The position numbers and the translations under genes are program-made. From Methylococcaceae bacterium (GTDB lineage Bacteria > Pseudomonadota > Gammaproteobacteria > Methylococcales > UBA1147), in assembly GCA_022616595.1 (NCBI GenBank), contig JAKEEL010000105.1, forward strand, positions 1 to 5,694: DNA of 5,694 nt, in the 5' to 3' direction. Position 1 is the first letter of the stretch; the number at the start of each line of letters is the position of its first letter. The notes beneath the pieces are model-generated. The model saw only the letters and a list, made by a program, of their open reading frames with translations, had not been told where the DNA came from and made no database searches. This document shows, piece by piece, positions 5,627-5,694 of the stretch.

Positions 5627-5669
5627 GTTTGCGCTCCGGATCTGACAAGAAATTAAAAAACTAATTATA

Positions 5670-5682
5670 TTTCAATATGTTT
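5670..5682 (+). promoter_or_regulatory. Possible IHF site between box 2 and the sigma-54 element
   Basis: TTTCAATATGTTT matches WATCAA-N4-TTR with two mismatches (T for A at the second position, T for R at the last). It lies in AT-rich, bendable DNA at the position where IHF usually acts in sigma-54 promoters. AT-rich DNA makes chance matches likely. Confidence 0.3.
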
Positions 5683-5687
5683 TAATT

Positions 5688-5694
5688 TTGGCAC
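5688..5694 (+). promoter_or_regulatory. Sigma-54 (RpoN) -24 element, cut by window edge
   Basis: TTGGCAC is a full match to the -24 half of the sigma-54 consensus (YTGGCAC-N5-TTGCW). The -12 half would fall at 5700-5704, outside the window, so the promoter cannot be confirmed here. Support comes from the upstream twin boxes and the AT-rich IHF-like stretch. It would drive a rightward gene not seen in this window. Confidence 0.5.

Larger units (their letters stand above)
5135..5694. other. Long gene-free intergenic region, right end of window
   Basis: No coding frame of useful length is seen on either strand. A 27-codon frame from ATG 5490 has only a distant AAAGGA and no recognisable product. 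What the region does hold is a 10-bp perfect inverted repeat, two matching dyad boxes, an isolated TATAAT (5427-5432) with no -35, an AT-rich stretch from 5651, and a TTGGCAC word at the edge. Taken together it looks like a long upstream regulatory region for a rightward gene beyond 5694. Confidence 0.6.

Overview
The window looks like a chromosomal segment of a gammaproteobacterium. It carries the 3' end of the tol-pal envelope operon, followed by two queuosine-pathway genes and a tRNA-Lys gene. I recall the order tolB-pal-cpoB-queE-queC-tRNA-Lys from Pseudomonas-type genomes, and the protein sequences fit that group. The composition is moderately GC-rich throughout, except for a clearly AT-rich stretch in the last 45 bases. 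The exact genus cannot be named from sequence alone.

Layout. On the + strand: tolB (5' end missing, 1-1041), pal (1142-1705), cpoB/ybgF (1709-2602), queE (2669-3316) and queC (3313-3996). Spacing is tight (3 nt between pal and cpoB, an ATGA overlap between queE and queC), so they are probably one transcription unit. Next come a tRNA-Lys(UUU) gene with its own promoter-like sequence (4095-4170) and a good intrinsic terminator (4179-4213). On the - strand, converging on this block, are tRNA-Phe(GAA) (4345-4420) and, upstream of it, a membrane protein of the DUF4126 family (4496-5134). The last 560 bases (5135-5694) hold no supportable gene.

How the genes work together. TolB, Pal and CpoB form the outer-membrane/periplasmic end of the Tol-Pal machine, which keeps the outer membrane constricted and lipid-balanced during division; CpoB links it to septal peptidoglycan synthesis. 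QueE and QueC perform consecutive steps (CPH4 to CDG to preQ0) in 7-deazaguanine synthesis. They share the locus but have no known mechanistic link to Tol-Pal, and the two tRNAs here are not queuosine tRNAs.

The most interesting signal is in the gene-free right end. Two copies of GTGTCA-N6-TTTACA, 242 bp apart, precede a weak IHF-like site in AT-rich DNA and then a perfect TTGGCAC at the very last bases. This is the architecture of a sigma-54 promoter with upstream activator sites, firing rightward into a gene just outside the window. From memory the box resembles the element found upstream of PEP-CTERM protein genes (PrsK/PrsR/RpoN regulon), but I could not verify that here.
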